NCBI GenBank assembly: GCA_964007475.1
Contig: OZ023273.1
Location: forward strand, 115,119,812 to 115,183,811
Reading direction: 5' to 3'
Source of the DNA: Hybos culiciformis
Taxonomy: Eukaryota > Arthropoda > Insecta > Diptera > Hybotidae
DNA: 64,000 bases
The notes under the pieces are model-generated. The model worked only from the letters and a program-made list of their open reading frames with translations, had not been told where the DNA came from and made no database searches. Both the position numbers and the translations under genes were made by a program. Below are positions 1-13,500 of this stretch, piece after piece. Position 1 is the first letter of the stretch, and each line of letters starts with the position of its first letter.

Positions 1-884
1 AATTATGAGAAAATATTTCTCATAATCTAATATAACTATAAAACTATACATAAATATTAATTCTATTAAAAAAGAAATAGTTTTATTTATTATAATAAAA
101 GTCTCCGTTAAATCTTAAATAGTTAAATAAATGTTAAATACATGTAGCTTGATTTTTTTTATATTTCTGGGAACAAAATTCAAATAAAAATGTTTTGAAT
201 ACTTTTGAATAAAAAGTATTACATATATTGTGTATGTATATATTTAATATATAATATATATAATGTATTTGTATAAAAACTTCCCATAAAAATTTTCCTA
301 GAACAAGCACAAAAACAAAGAAAAAAAAACACAAAAAACAAGAAATAATAATGTTAAGCTCAATCAACCGTAGATCCAGATCTTATGTATCATTTTTTTT
401 CTCCTATACTTGTCTTCTGTGCGGTGTTAAAATATTTTCAATATACAAATCGCAATAGCAAACTCTAATTTAAGTTTTTTTTTTGTTTTTCTACATATAA
501 TATAAATATTGTATACATACACTTTATAATATAAAAAATGTATGTATTTATTATTACTTTGATAAAGATTTTATTGAATTTTTTTTTTTAAGTTAAATTT
601 ATTTTGCAAATAAAAAATTTTAATAAGCATTGCCATGTTTTACGCTCCCATATTTTTCTAAATGTAATTAAGATATTTAAAGAATAGTTTTAGTTTTGGT
701 TTATAATGTAGGTACCAAATATGTAAAATTGTGTATAAATAATAGGGTGAACAAATTTATTTTCATATTTATGCGCATATTTTACGTATCAAGTAAACAT
801 AGGGAAAACCTTTTTATTAATGCCGATTGCACCTAAAAATTATTCGGTAATAAATATTTTTGAATCTGTGAGGTGCAATTTATT
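1..884. other. A+T-rich spacer, no gene seen
   Basis: Poly-A and poly-T runs and short AT repeats with stops in all frames. The open frames here are low-complexity (F/I/Y/K/N only) and show no splice-bounded exon. Nothing functional is recognised. Confidence 0.6.
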
Positions 885-1300
885 TTAATGTGCATCTGAT
901 CGTTAAGTTGTAATTACAATCGCAAATTTAGCTCGGTAAATGGTATATTACATGCCTCAATACACATGTAATTATTTAATTAAGTAAATTTTATTTACAT
1001 TCTCCGTATTAAGTAAATTTTATTTACTTTCTTCATTTTGAACTTTTGTTTATTTTTTGCATTGCAAATGTATTGATTGCAACACCTTTCACATGCACAT
1101 TAAAACAGTATACAAAACATGTTAATAAAATTTGTTATACAGCCCGTTGTGTATATACACAAAAACACATAGACACTTCTCAATATTATAACACTCGACT
1201 CGTTATATAAGTATTGACTCGTGTCTATGTGTTTTTGTGTATACACAACTCGTTGTAATAACAAATTTTCTTAACATGTGTTGTAATCTGTTATTAATGT
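885..1300 (+). repeat. Foldback repeat family 'F', copy A
   Basis: This is the shortest of three copies in the window (others near 18 kb and 47-49.8 kb). Three modules occur in the same order as in the other copies. The first, near 920-970, contains AAATTTAGCTCGGTAAATGG and then CAATACACATG. The second, at 980-1030, is a repeated AAGTAAATTTTATTTAC palindromic word. The third, at 1120-1280, is a long imperfect hairpin whose arms carry AACAAATTT and ACACAAAAACACATAGACAC, with the reverse complement GTGTCTATGTGTTTTTGTGT. The copy ends near TGTAATCTGTTATTAA. No ORF is present, so I infer a non-autonomous element. The 62-bp internal satellite of copy B is absent here. Edges are approximate, judged by where similarity to copy B fades. 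Confidence 0.7.
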
Positions 1301-4300
1301 ATAGAGTTTAGATTTTGAAATTATGTTTCTTCAAAATTAATTTAATTTATGCATATAAATATAATAGAACACTGCAGCCATGCTATGTAAATACTATAGT
1401 AAGATTAGCTATTTTTTAACACCAAGTAAAAATAGTCGTACTTTTACTTTTAATTGTCGTACAATTTGATCGAAAGTCAGAAACAAAAGTGTTGCGGCCT
1501 ATTTATTTTCTATAGAACTAAATTTTTTGTTTGTAATTGTATCTTTTTCATGTGACAAAAATTTTAAACAACAGTTTGCTGTATCTTTAATCTTGAAACT
1601 AGTTAGTAGGTACCGTGTAAAAAAAAAAATTGTATATATTTTTTTTTATGTTTTTTTACTGTTATTGTAATTCTAATAATGTATTTTTTGTTATCTAAAT
1701 AGATATTATTAAATTTCACGCTTATTTGGTGTTTTGTTTTAAGAAAACTGATCTACAGAATATATTTTTTAATATTTAGAAAATTTAACGTTAATTCAAA
1801 AATTTTTTTGGATTACATGGATGAAAACATTTTTAATAATTATTATTGAATGTTAAGCATAGTTTTATTTTACATTAATTCATTATTATTATTATTGCTA
1901 TATATTATTATTATTATTATTATTATTTTTGTGGTAAAATTTGTTTCAACCTTTTTACTTAATCGATTTTGAACATTTTATTTATTTTTTGTTATAAGTA
2001 AATTGCAGGTTAATAGTATAATTTTTGTGAATTAAACGGAACATGGATTGAATATTTAATTGAATTTATACTTAATTCAAAAAATTTTCGTTTATGATGA
2101 GTTAATGTATCTGTATAAAAGTTATACAGCTTCTTAAAAATAAATATTTGTAAAATAATGCAGAAATTTAATTGAATTGACTATGATGCAATGAATTATT
2201 TGAATCTTAAAACTTTCTTATATAAATAATTGAAAATTATAGAACTATGATGTGGAAATTTTAAGTTAATACGGAAAATTTTTTATAATACCAATATTTA
2301 CCAATATAAATTGATTAATTTTTTATATTTTTGATCTCGTCTGTTTTTTTTTTTTTTTAATTCATTCTAATCAAGTGAAGTTCAAAGTTTTCAGAGATTT
2401 AAAGATTTTTGAACAAAGCTTGTGTTATCAAAAATTAAATTAAAAAAAAAGAAGAAATTATACATTATTTAAAAGATGTACACAGATCATAGACGGATCA
2501 TAAACGGATACAATAACCTATTGGAATTACGTATTATATTTAAATTGTATCTAACATTGAATTTTCGAGAATTCCTACAACTATTTTGAAGATAGAAAAT
2601 TTGATATTACATTAAGTTTCTTTTATTATTTAATAAAAATTAGTTTTACGTAACGTAAACACATTACAAATTTAAGTTGTTTATCTTTTAAGTTGAGTAG
2701 TATTTGAATATTGTACATTAAAAATGAATAAATAATGCAGTAAAATACTCCTTATATATTAGTATTTGTATTTACAATAAGCACTTTTAAAATTATATGG
2801 TAACGTTCCACACTGTAGTCTCACCAGATTTATTTAAATTTTTTGTATAAATTTCAAATTTACGCATATTATCTCAATATGTTTAATAATCAATATATAA
2901 TGATCGTCATTAATATTAGGTGCTTAAATTTTACTTTGATCATTTTCGTCAATTTATAGATATAAAGCTTTTTGTAAACTGTTTTATTTGAACAGATATG
3001 AAGCCTTGGATGGTATTTTGAAAAAGAATACTATACTATTTTAATACCGTCAGTTCTTCGTAATAATCATGCTCACTATCATTCAGTTCTCTTGAGTAAA
3101 TGAATAAATGATACAAATATCATTTTTTTCGACGTTATTACAGTCAGCCTAAAGGAACTCATGTTACTTGTCTAGCTTTTTTTTTTTAAATATTACATTC
3201 AATGAAAATCTATCTAACTACAAAACAAAGGACGACCTCCGGTTAGATAATGATCATTTTATTTTTATTATTTTCTTTTTGCAAAAAATTAAGTTTTTTT
3301 TCATAAATATTTTCTTAAGTTCAGCCTGCAAATCTCCCTGAAAATAATTATTATATTTCGTTTTTTTTTTTATATTAAAATAATGAATTGAACTAATATG
3401 TATATAATATATATAATATATCTTCTCCATTGAAATTAAACTAGGTATCTACGAATAAAAAACTATGTTCATAGAAAATCATATTAAAGTTAATATAAAA
3501 AAACTCTGTACATCTAATCCTAATGTATTTTTTTACATTCTGCGGTTATTTATAACGATTCGTTTTTCTTTAGGTTTTTCTAAAATATAAATAAGATACA
3601 CCTTAACTTTAAGACCTTTCATATTTTATTACATATTAACAAACAAAATAAAATATAAAAAAAAATATTTACTATTTTTTTGTTCTAATTTACTTGTTAA
3701 ATCTATAATATAGTTTTTTTTTTTTTTTTATAATGTTCTAAAATTTTAATTTAATTGAAGTCTTAAATTTTAACCCTTACAGAACTGAGTGATAAAATGA
3801 TATGAGGAAAAATTATTATTACATTATATTACCTCCATCTTTGATCATTTACATACGTACCTACAATAAGACAAGTTATGACTTAGATTTAGAAACTTCG
3901 CATAATTATTAACAAATAACAATTTTTACTCGGTAAGGTTAGTGCACTTTAATTTCTTATTGTTTTGAAGAGATTAGGACTTACTGAAGTAATGAACTTC
4001 ACATCTTCATTGAGACTTTAATTTTATATTATTATACTGAATGTTATTTATTTTAGTGGTGATTAAGAACATTTTCAAATTTTGAATATTAATATAAAAC
4101 TTACAAAAACATTAAAATAGAAGAACGGAAAAATGGATTAGAAAATTATTTCACCAAGAACATTGAATATGTTCATATAAAAAACAGACGAGGACATTAA
4201 AAGGTTAATTTCTATGGAAAAAAAAATAGCTTCAAGCACACAAATAAAAAACGGAAGAAGCGATATTTCGTGTTATTGCATACGGTTATGAATCAAATTT

Positions 4301-7300
4301 GATATTATTAAATTTTGATCCGGCTGTATTGGAGAAGAAAAAAGGCCATTAGTTATTTTTTGTTTTCTTTTTGTTTTAAAATAGATCCAAATTTATGTTA
4401 CTATTTAATAAAAACATACAATATATCTTGAATTGTCAAATGAATTTTTTAATCATAAAATCTAAAGATTTATAACAAAAAGCCAACCATAATAATTCAG
4501 TCATTATGACACTCATCTTAAAAGAAAACTCATAATAATAAACTCGTTTTTAAGACTTTAAGAAGTCAATACAAATAGTTTATAATTTCAATCATAATGA
4601 CCAAAAAAAGAATACAAACATTTTTTTTTCTTGTAGATATATTTATTTCTTAAAGCAAATAGAATGAGTTTCATTCTTTAATAGTTATATTTATTATGTT
4701 TATACATAATAATGATTATGGTAACTGTTCTAGCAATTCTGTGTTAAATGTTGATGAACTTAGGGAACTTGTCAAAAACAATAAAAAATACTTTCTAATT
4801 ATTTGTTGATTTTTGTGTATACATATCATTTGATCAATTTTAGCAAATCTTAAGCGAATAAATCATTAAAATTAGGGAATTTTAAAAGTTCTTGTGCATC
4901 AAAAAGAAAATTGATTATACAGTTCATCAAGTGTCTGCTTGAGTCCATGGATCATTATCTATCGTGAAGTGATACCTGTCATGTAAATTCAGAAATATTT
5001 CAAAAATAAAATATTCGAATAAGTCGCAGCTATAGGCCTATAAATTGTAATTTTTGAACATAACTTTAAACTCACCAGATTGTTTACATTATATTTCATT
5101 TATATTAAGTAAGATTGTACATCTAAGAAAATTGAAAAAAAAAATATACATATTTTTTAATGTGGATATAACAGTCAGAAATGTAAAATTGTAATCGTAT
5201 CCTATTTAACCATGTACATATTTATATAAATACTAACTTTAAAGAATAAAAAGATATATATTCTTATTTATGTAGGTATATATATACTTTAATGTATGAC
5301 CATATAATGAAACTTTTTGCCTCAATAAACTTTTTTTTTATTGCATGGGTAACCAAGTTGTGAAGTCGATTTCTATATATGTAATGTAGAAGAAAAAAAA
5401 AATGCGCGTAAAAATCTTCCATATGATTTTTTGTTTTCATTATTTTCTTTAACTTACTAACATTATACATTTTTATATTATACGTACACACTTACTTATT
5501 TTTAAGGTTCATATTGGGAATGGTTCTGTTAAAAACCGTTTAGTTGTACAAATTTTTTTTTTTTTTACCTATTATTCTTATATGTATAAATATAAAATAC
5601 ATGTCTTACAATATATGTACATTGTACATATACTCTATAAATTTAATATTTTATAAATCCAATTATTTGTTTATATTGTTGAAAATAAAATTGTCGATTC
5701 TCTGCGGCATCTTCTTTAGAGTACAAAAATTACATAAATTAAGAAAATAGTATAAAAAACAAAAACAAAAAAATTTTTTATTTAATATTTTTAAATTTAC
5801 GTAATAGTTAAATTAAAATAAGTTCAATCAGCCGTTTTGAAAATCAAATTTTATATTAAATACATAAATATGAAATCAAAATATGAATAAAATCAGAAAA
5901 TGCACGGCACTCCCTTTCAAATTTCGTTATATTCTAATTCCAAGAATATTTTATTGTTAATTTGAAAATAATTGAGAATAAACTAGCATATTAAACAAAT
6001 TATTTTTTTTATCTTTTTATAAACAAATTTTAAGGAATTATTATTATTAATAAATAGGAAAATAAATTATGAAGATGTCTACATTAGAAAAACGTCATCT
6101 GTGAATACCTTTAAAAAGCGATAATAATAAATTAAATATAGATTTATTTTAGATATTTTATGAATTCAAGATTTGTGTGGTATAGTAATTTGTAAAATTA
6201 CAGAAATTTTTTTTAAATTCTTATCTTTTTTTCTATAATATAAAATAAATACATGGGTTAATAATTATTACACACATAACCTTACTCAATAAAAAAAAAA
6301 AAAGAAGAAAATTTATCGCAATTGAGATGAACTCTTTTAACATAATCCAATTCATGTTCAGCCGGGATATGAGATTCTGATTGAAATTAATATTTTTCTA
6401 TTAATCTTCCCAAGCCAGTACAATATAATTTCTAAACTTAATAAATATTATATTAAAGAAAAGAATATTTCAACCGGTTTCCGTGACTGATGCTAATTTC
6501 AGTAAAAAGGTAGTTAAAGAAAAATAAGATAAAAAAAAAAATTAGAAATTTATACTTAATAGTTTTTTTTTTTTTTTTAATTTTTTCATTTTGTTTTTTA
6601 AAAGTATAAAATGGTTATTTTTTTATTTTTTTTTAGGATTTTATTTTAACTTTATTTATTTTTTATTTATTTTTTTTCGGTATAAACAAACATACAAAAA
6701 AATGCATTAGACGATGAGAATTACAATTTATGTTCAAAAGTAATAAATATACAAGAAATGTATGGTTTCATGACTTCAGATAAAAATAATAATAATAAAC
6801 AAAACTGTTTGCGTAAAAAAAAATATTTATGAAATTTAAGAAAATTTTTCCTTTTTTTAATTTTCAATTTATTAATTACTTAATATTTATTTTAATTTTA
6901 TTTCTTTTAGAATTGTAAAGCAAAGTACTCTTAATTCAAAAGATGGTAAATAATTATTCATTTTGGATTTCTTTTAACATTATGGTGTCTTGAATTTGCA
7001 TCAATAATTCGTTAAGAATGTAATTTATTCATCAGGTTGATGTATTCAATTCTAACTTATCTATATTCTAGCTTATATGTGTAAATTAAATTTTTGACAT
7101 CGAAGAAATTCTTATATTAACACAGATGTGTATCAAAACATTAACTATTCTTGACATTGCGAAGATAGTGCGTTCATAGAGATACAGAATGTTTATTGGG
7201 GAACAATTTTACTAGAAATCAGTATATCAATAAAAAAACTAAAAATATTCAACAAATTTCATTATTATTATTAATAGATTTTATTATAATTAAATTTTAT

Positions 7301-7483
7301 TATAATTAAATTTTAATTAAAATCTTAAAACTAGGGCCTTAACTGCTATGGCCTTTAGCCCCTTCATTATTAATTTGTGCGTTAATGTCATTATACATTT
7401 TGTAGTCAATTAATTAATTTAATTAGAATCATTTTCAAAATAAATAAAAAAATTACAACAGGTAATGTCAAATGAAAACTTAC
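1301..7483. other. A+T-rich spacer or intron, no exon confirmed
   Basis: Low-complexity sequence including an (ATT)n tract near 1881-1930 and many poly-T/poly-A runs. If the start exon at 7,484-7,562 is real, this stretch is at least partly its first intron, on the minus strand. I looked for a following acceptor-bounded exon and found none convincing. Confidence 0.5.
1881..1930. repeat. (ATT)n microsatellite
   Basis: Two runs of ATT/TTA triplets separated by a short TGCTATAT interruption. It is a simple repeat with no other feature attached. Confidence 0.8.
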
Positions 7484-7562
7484 TTATATATCCATTATGA
7501 CCATTTGTCATATGTGGTGGAAGAGGTGGCAATCCATTTTGTCGAAAAGTAGGTGGCATCAT
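7484..7562 (-). CDS. Orphan 5' coding exon, unknown protein
   Basis: On the minus strand two consecutive ATG codons (7562-7557) open a 26-codon frame running into a consensus donor (A|GTAAGT, intron from 7483). The peptide begins MMPPTFRQNG and continues with LPPLPPHM and TNGHNGYI: proline-, asparagine- and glycine-rich, quite unlike the F/I/K/Y/N frames that random A+T-rich DNA gives here. Base composition is also clearly richer in G+C than the flanks. The exon ends in phase 1. The composition resembles the flexible N terminus of an RNA-binding or transcription-regulatory protein, but I do not recognise the family. No downstream exon was found between here and position 1, so the gene probably has a very long first intron and leaves the window on the left. 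A chance frame remains possible. Confidence 0.45.
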
Positions 7563-10500
7563 TATCTTTCAATTATTATTATTTTTTTTTTTTATAAATA
7601 AAATTTTAATAAAAAAAAAGATACTTATTATTTTCACATTTTTTCTTTGTAATTTTATTTAATTATACTTGAATTTCAAATAAATTTGATACTTCTTTAG
7701 AAATTTATTTCTATATATAATATATGTATATATTTAATCTGGTTATTTTTCTATAATATTTGTATTATATGTTTTAAATTTTGTCTATCTAATAAATTTC
7801 ATGTAACTGTAAAAAAGAATAAAATTTAAGAAATGCATTTTTGTGACTTCCTTCCTACACACCTTCACACTTGAACAATTTTATTTTATTTTTCACATAT
7901 TATGAGTATAAGAATAAATAATTAAAATTTTTGTTTTTTATTCACTTCTAATATTCAGCTTAGTACAAAATTTTAACATTGACAAATTTTTTTGTCTATT
8001 TTTAATCTAAGATTACAACTGTGAACGATATCTAAGCATGCACTTCTCGAATATCGAATCGTAAAAATACTTGTTTATAACTTAGAGTCTTAGCCAATTG
8101 TCGGTTAGCTACTCTTAAAACTAGTAATAGAGGAGAAAAAATTAAATAATTATGTCAAAATGGCAGAATTCGAATATCTCTAACTTAAATATAATGTGTA
8201 TAAATTTTTTCGAAAGATTATAATGAAATTAAAGTATAGTGTACACATAGGTATACATAGAACATTATAAAAACTAAATGTTTACTATCATTAATATCAC
8301 TACTACTATTTTATTGAAATTGAATTAATTTAATTATTGAATTGAACGTATTTTAAGGGGTCGTATTTTGTATCTAATTTGTAATTTGTAATTAGAAATA
8401 ATGAATTTGTTCAAGTTTTAACTTTAAGTTTCATCGAATAGATTTTTGTTGTAAAATTCACTTCATATTTCTAATTTATTTCTACATGGTATATATAAAC
8501 AGTATGTATAAATTTCATTAAAGATTGTCATCAAAATACATGTATATATAAGGTAAAACATTTGACACTTTTATCTTCTTTTTTTTTTAAGAAAAACATT
8601 TTTTTTAATTCACGTCAATAACTTTTATTGTATTTAATTTTAAAGGATGCGTGGATGAGTTATTCTTATTAAATAAAGAATTTAAATAAAATAGTGATTA
8701 TTGTAGGTGTTTTATGAAAGAAATATTCAAAATAAAAACTTAGTTAAAATGAAATGCATATTGAAAATTATTATTTTTTTTATAGAAAAGGAAAAAGAAA
8801 TTTAGAATAATAAAAATTTTGTATTTATACACAAGAGAAAGACTATTTGTCAAAGAAGTAAGATTTTCTTAAATAATTTTTTTAATTGTTTTATTTATCT
8901 CATTTTAGCTGTACGTTATAAGGAAGCAACGCTACATGGTGATTTATTTATGGTATTTAAGATGCCTAGAACAAGATTGGAACATGCTCAAAAAATTTGT
9001 TAATGCATCCGTGCATCCGTCATTTTATGATAGAATTATTTGATTCGATATAAAATTTTTAAACGATTTTTTAGGTTGATAAGACGGGTTTTTGTACAGA
9101 TCGAATGTTTGTAGGAAGGAAAACGTTAAAGTAAACTTAGATATTCAATACTTAAGATAAACGGAAAATTATTTGGCTTTAATTTTTTTTTTTAAGATAC
9201 CAAATGCATTCATATGTACTTCAAGGGAAAATACATGTAGCCAGTAGCTTTAGTAGAGTTGCATAACTGTGAAGGTTTAAACGAAAATTATAAATTATTT
9301 AAAAAATCGAACAAAAATATCGAACAAATAATGAAAAATTTTCTTTCTATACTTAAAAATATAAAAATTTAAGTTCTTGCTTCACACTATCATATTTTTC
9401 AGAATTCCTTGAATATTTATTTATTCGTCCTGTTTTACTTTATACATTTCACGGTAATTACTTTAATCAAAGTTCAGTTAAACAAAGATAGATCGCTTCG
9501 TTAAACTTATAGGCGAAAAAACAAAATATGTAGGTAGGTATGTATTTTCAGTTTTACATTGAACTTGATTTTTAAATTAAATTTTATTGTTATTAATTCT
9601 TTTTTCTTTGTTAAATTTAATGCTGGTCGGAATGTCTTTATTTTTTTTATTTTTTATTTTTTTTATTTTTTTTTATTTCTTTCAAATGATAATGAAAATG
9701 TTCGATTTGGTCTTTGGTGTTTAAAATAAAAAATTATTATTATTGTTTCACAAAAAAAAAAAACAAAAAAAAAAAAAAAAGCATTCCTTAGATAAAATAG
9801 CAAGTGCAGTCAAGCAGTCGGTAGCTCTTAACAAAAATACAAGAACGAAAAAATATATACAACAAAAAAAAAAAAAAAGACTAATAAAAATCATCGTTTT
9901 TAAAAGTTAAATTCCTTTATAAAGTAGTTTTTTTTTTATGCTTGAGTGATTATTACATGCGAAACCCACTGACGAGTTTATTACCACTTGTCGGTAATAT
10001 AATTTAGTTCGTTGATTTAAGATAATAATTATATAAACATATAGGTATATATATTTTAAAATTTTGACAAAATCAATGAATTTTTAATTAGCTGAAAATA
10101 AATGTTGTCCCGTCTTTGAATCATTTGAATTTTAATAAAAATAAATTTTCTTAAAAATAAAAAAAAAATTTGATTATTTGTATTATAAAATTTCAGATGC
10201 ATCTTAGCTAATATTTGCAGGAGTGCAATTTTTTTGTTAGTCCTGATTTTTTTATTCTCAGTCCAGATTTCTAAAAACTTTTGATTTATTAAACAAAGTC
10301 TAAGTAAACAAAAATTGTCGAGACCATTATCTTAAGTTATTTAGTTTGTTATAGAAACATCAAAAAGTTCTAGATCTATATATTGAAGTTTTGATATTAA
10401 ATATAAAATTTACTCTACGACTAAATTATAAAAATTCAAAGATATTATTAACGGAGGTGAAAAGAATAAAATTCTCAGTTTATTAGTTAAAAGTTTGCAA

Positions 10501-13500
10501 CTCTTACATCGAATTAAAAATTTCTTAAAAATATATTACAAAACCGTTTAACGCTTAAGGTTAATTAAAAATTTTATTAATTTATTTCTAGAAATTTTTT
10601 TTTTTTGTGTAGTTGAAATTTATTGCAGTTTTGCGGAACTAAGTTATTGAAATTATTTATTTTTATTGATATTTTCGTTTATTGAAAATTTATTATTTGT
10701 AAGAATAAATTTTGTTTTTTTTTTGCAAAACATCTGTATACTGTTCACATCTGTTTGGTACTTGCAATTTAAAAACAATTTATCTGTATTTTGTATATTA
10801 TTATATTTTATTAATCATTAAAATCTGATTTTGTACAGAACTAACAGATTGTTGAAATCATTTAATCAACACCATAATTGATTTTATTTTTCTATATAAA
10901 TATTTTACTTAAGTTAAAAGAATTCTTAAACTGCAGTGGAATGAAATAATTTTATAATACAAATAAGCATCGTTATTTGAAGTATATTTTGTTTCTTAGA
11001 GATATTTAAGCCCGTAACTTTATTGTTCGGATTTTATTTTGAACTTGTTAAAGACAGTACTTTTAATATGGTATGATGCAGCTGAATTTTGAGGGAAAAT
11101 TTTTGCCAAAAAAAAAATAATAATAATAATTATTTTGATGAAATTATTAGATTTTTAAATCATCCAATTGCGAGAGTAAAAATGTACAAGATTCATTTCG
11201 TCTCGAATACTAAACAGGGAAGGAATTCTAAGAAGTTTTTTTTTTTGACATTTAAAAAAAATTTCATATTTTATGATTTGATGTTTTTCAAAACAATAAA
11301 TTTTTTATTCTCTGATATTTGAATGAAAATTCACACCTTTCTTTTTTTTTTCTTTGAACAGAGGGGGCTGTAAAAATATGAATAAAAAAAAAAATTGATG
11401 AAGAATTTAAAAAATAAACAATAAATTTTTATTTACAAATATAATTTTAAATATTTCTTTTTTATCAATTATGAACCTCAAAACAGAACTTAAAAAAAAA
11501 TTATATATGTATGGACGAATATATTTGTTTGTTATTTATTTGCTGTTAACGACACATCAGTTTTTTTTGTGCTGATCGCGGTTATTATTCTTATTTCATT
11601 TTATTGATTATTTTTCAGTTTTTTAAATTAATAAAATAAATAATTTTTTTTTTTTTAAATATTTTGTTTATTTTTTACATATTTTTCTTGTTTTTTTTTT
11701 TCTTGTATATTAATATTATAAAAATCCGTTAAATAAAACCATTCGATTTAAAACTCCGGCAAAGACTGAAGTCTCAGTAATGCTAAGTAAATTTTACATT
11801 AATGAAAAAAAAAAAAATAGTAAAAATAAAAGAAAAAAGAAATATATATTTTTATTTTCATTTTGTATCTTTTTCTTTATTTCAATATCTTTGAGTATCG
11901 CTCGCATTTAAAAATATTACAAAAAAAAAAATAATGTTTGTAGTGAGAGAGGAATATTGAAAAGTGAACATAAGAAAATATTATATTTGCGATGAGATCA
12001 GGTGCAAAAAAATAAAATGAAATGAATATTATGAGATTATTTTGTTTTTCAAATTCAAAATAAATAATAAAAAAGTAATCATAAAAAGTTGATTATAAGA
12101 TGATCATTGTAATGATCATCAATTTGATTATCACTGAAAATCGATTCTTAATTGTGCTCTGTTGAAAGAATGTTGAAGATGAGGCTGTATTTTTATTTTT
12201 TATTTTTTCAAATGGAATGAAAATCTTATCGAAATTAAGATGCTGGTTATCCGTACTTCAGATACGTGCAATCAAATGACAGATTTCAAAAATTAATATA
12301 AATCGGGTGTTTTATAAAGTACACTGTTGTGTCAGATCGTGGATACGTTAGCTTTCATTATTCCAGAGACGTGCCGAAGTATTCGATAGAGTTTGATGAA
12401 TTAAAACACGCATGACTGGCGGCGCTACGAGCTTATTGAATGGATCAATGAGTTTTTTGGAAAATATAGATAGATTTTTGCAATTACTACAGGCCTGGAT
12501 TTTGTATTCTTACTTAATTTTAATAAATTCTGTGCAGTAGGATCTATATTATATTATCTATACTACGAATTACTTTTATTTTCACAAAAATTTCCTGTCC
12601 ACGATGGGAATCTTATTTAAGAACTAAAAAATCATATAATGTACAACGATAATACAATCTAAATCTAAAATGGGCCTTATACTAAATAGTTCTGTATATG
12701 GCTACAAAATTCTGCATTGTTATAATTAATATATAGTTCAGATTTTTTTTTAACAATTTCGAATAATTTATATTAGATTTAGAACAAACTATTATATTGT
12801 AAAAAAAAATTAATTTTCTTGTAATAAATACAAGCAGTGAACACATACTGATCCAGTCACTATCTAAATAGGAATGTTCCAATTTCAAATTCTTTTTATT
12901 TTTCATTTGTTCAGATACTCACTGCTGGGAAAATTCTATAAAATTAAAAACAGAGAGATGAAACTAAATAACAAAAAATTTGTATATTCATGCATCAAAA
13001 GAAAATAAAAAAAAAATTAAAAGAATAATTTTCTCTCTTCTGCACTATGACTTAGTGCTCCACTCACCTGATTGATAATAATGGGAGCGATGCACTTTTT
13101 AATAATATAAATATTTTTTAATTTTTTTTTTCTGCTTTTATGTTATCCGCAATGTAGTTCACTTGAATGAAAAAAAAAAAAAAAACTATGTTTTGAAAGA
13201 AATTTTCTTTATTTTTTTTTATTTTTTAGAGATTTATTAGGAACCAGCTGTTATGAATGAAAAATTTTTATTATGTTTTTTTATTATGTTTTTTTTTGTT
13301 TTTTTTTTTACTAAAAAGCTCATTTTAATCAAGCGATAATTTTTTTTTTTTCTGAATTAAATGACGGAAAGAAAAAAATTAAAAAAAAATTTTTTTTAAA
13401 GTTTTTTCAAAATTCAATAGATTTTTTAGGTCAATGGGTTTTTGTATTTTTTAAGAATTTCAAAAGAATAATATTTTAAAGTTAAAAACATAATTATTTA

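Noticed and set aside
6282..6390. Possible minus-strand exon with ESHIPAEHELDY and a GTAAGG donor
   Set aside because: The frame runs through a 12-base T tract and has no matching partner exon or family; probably chance.
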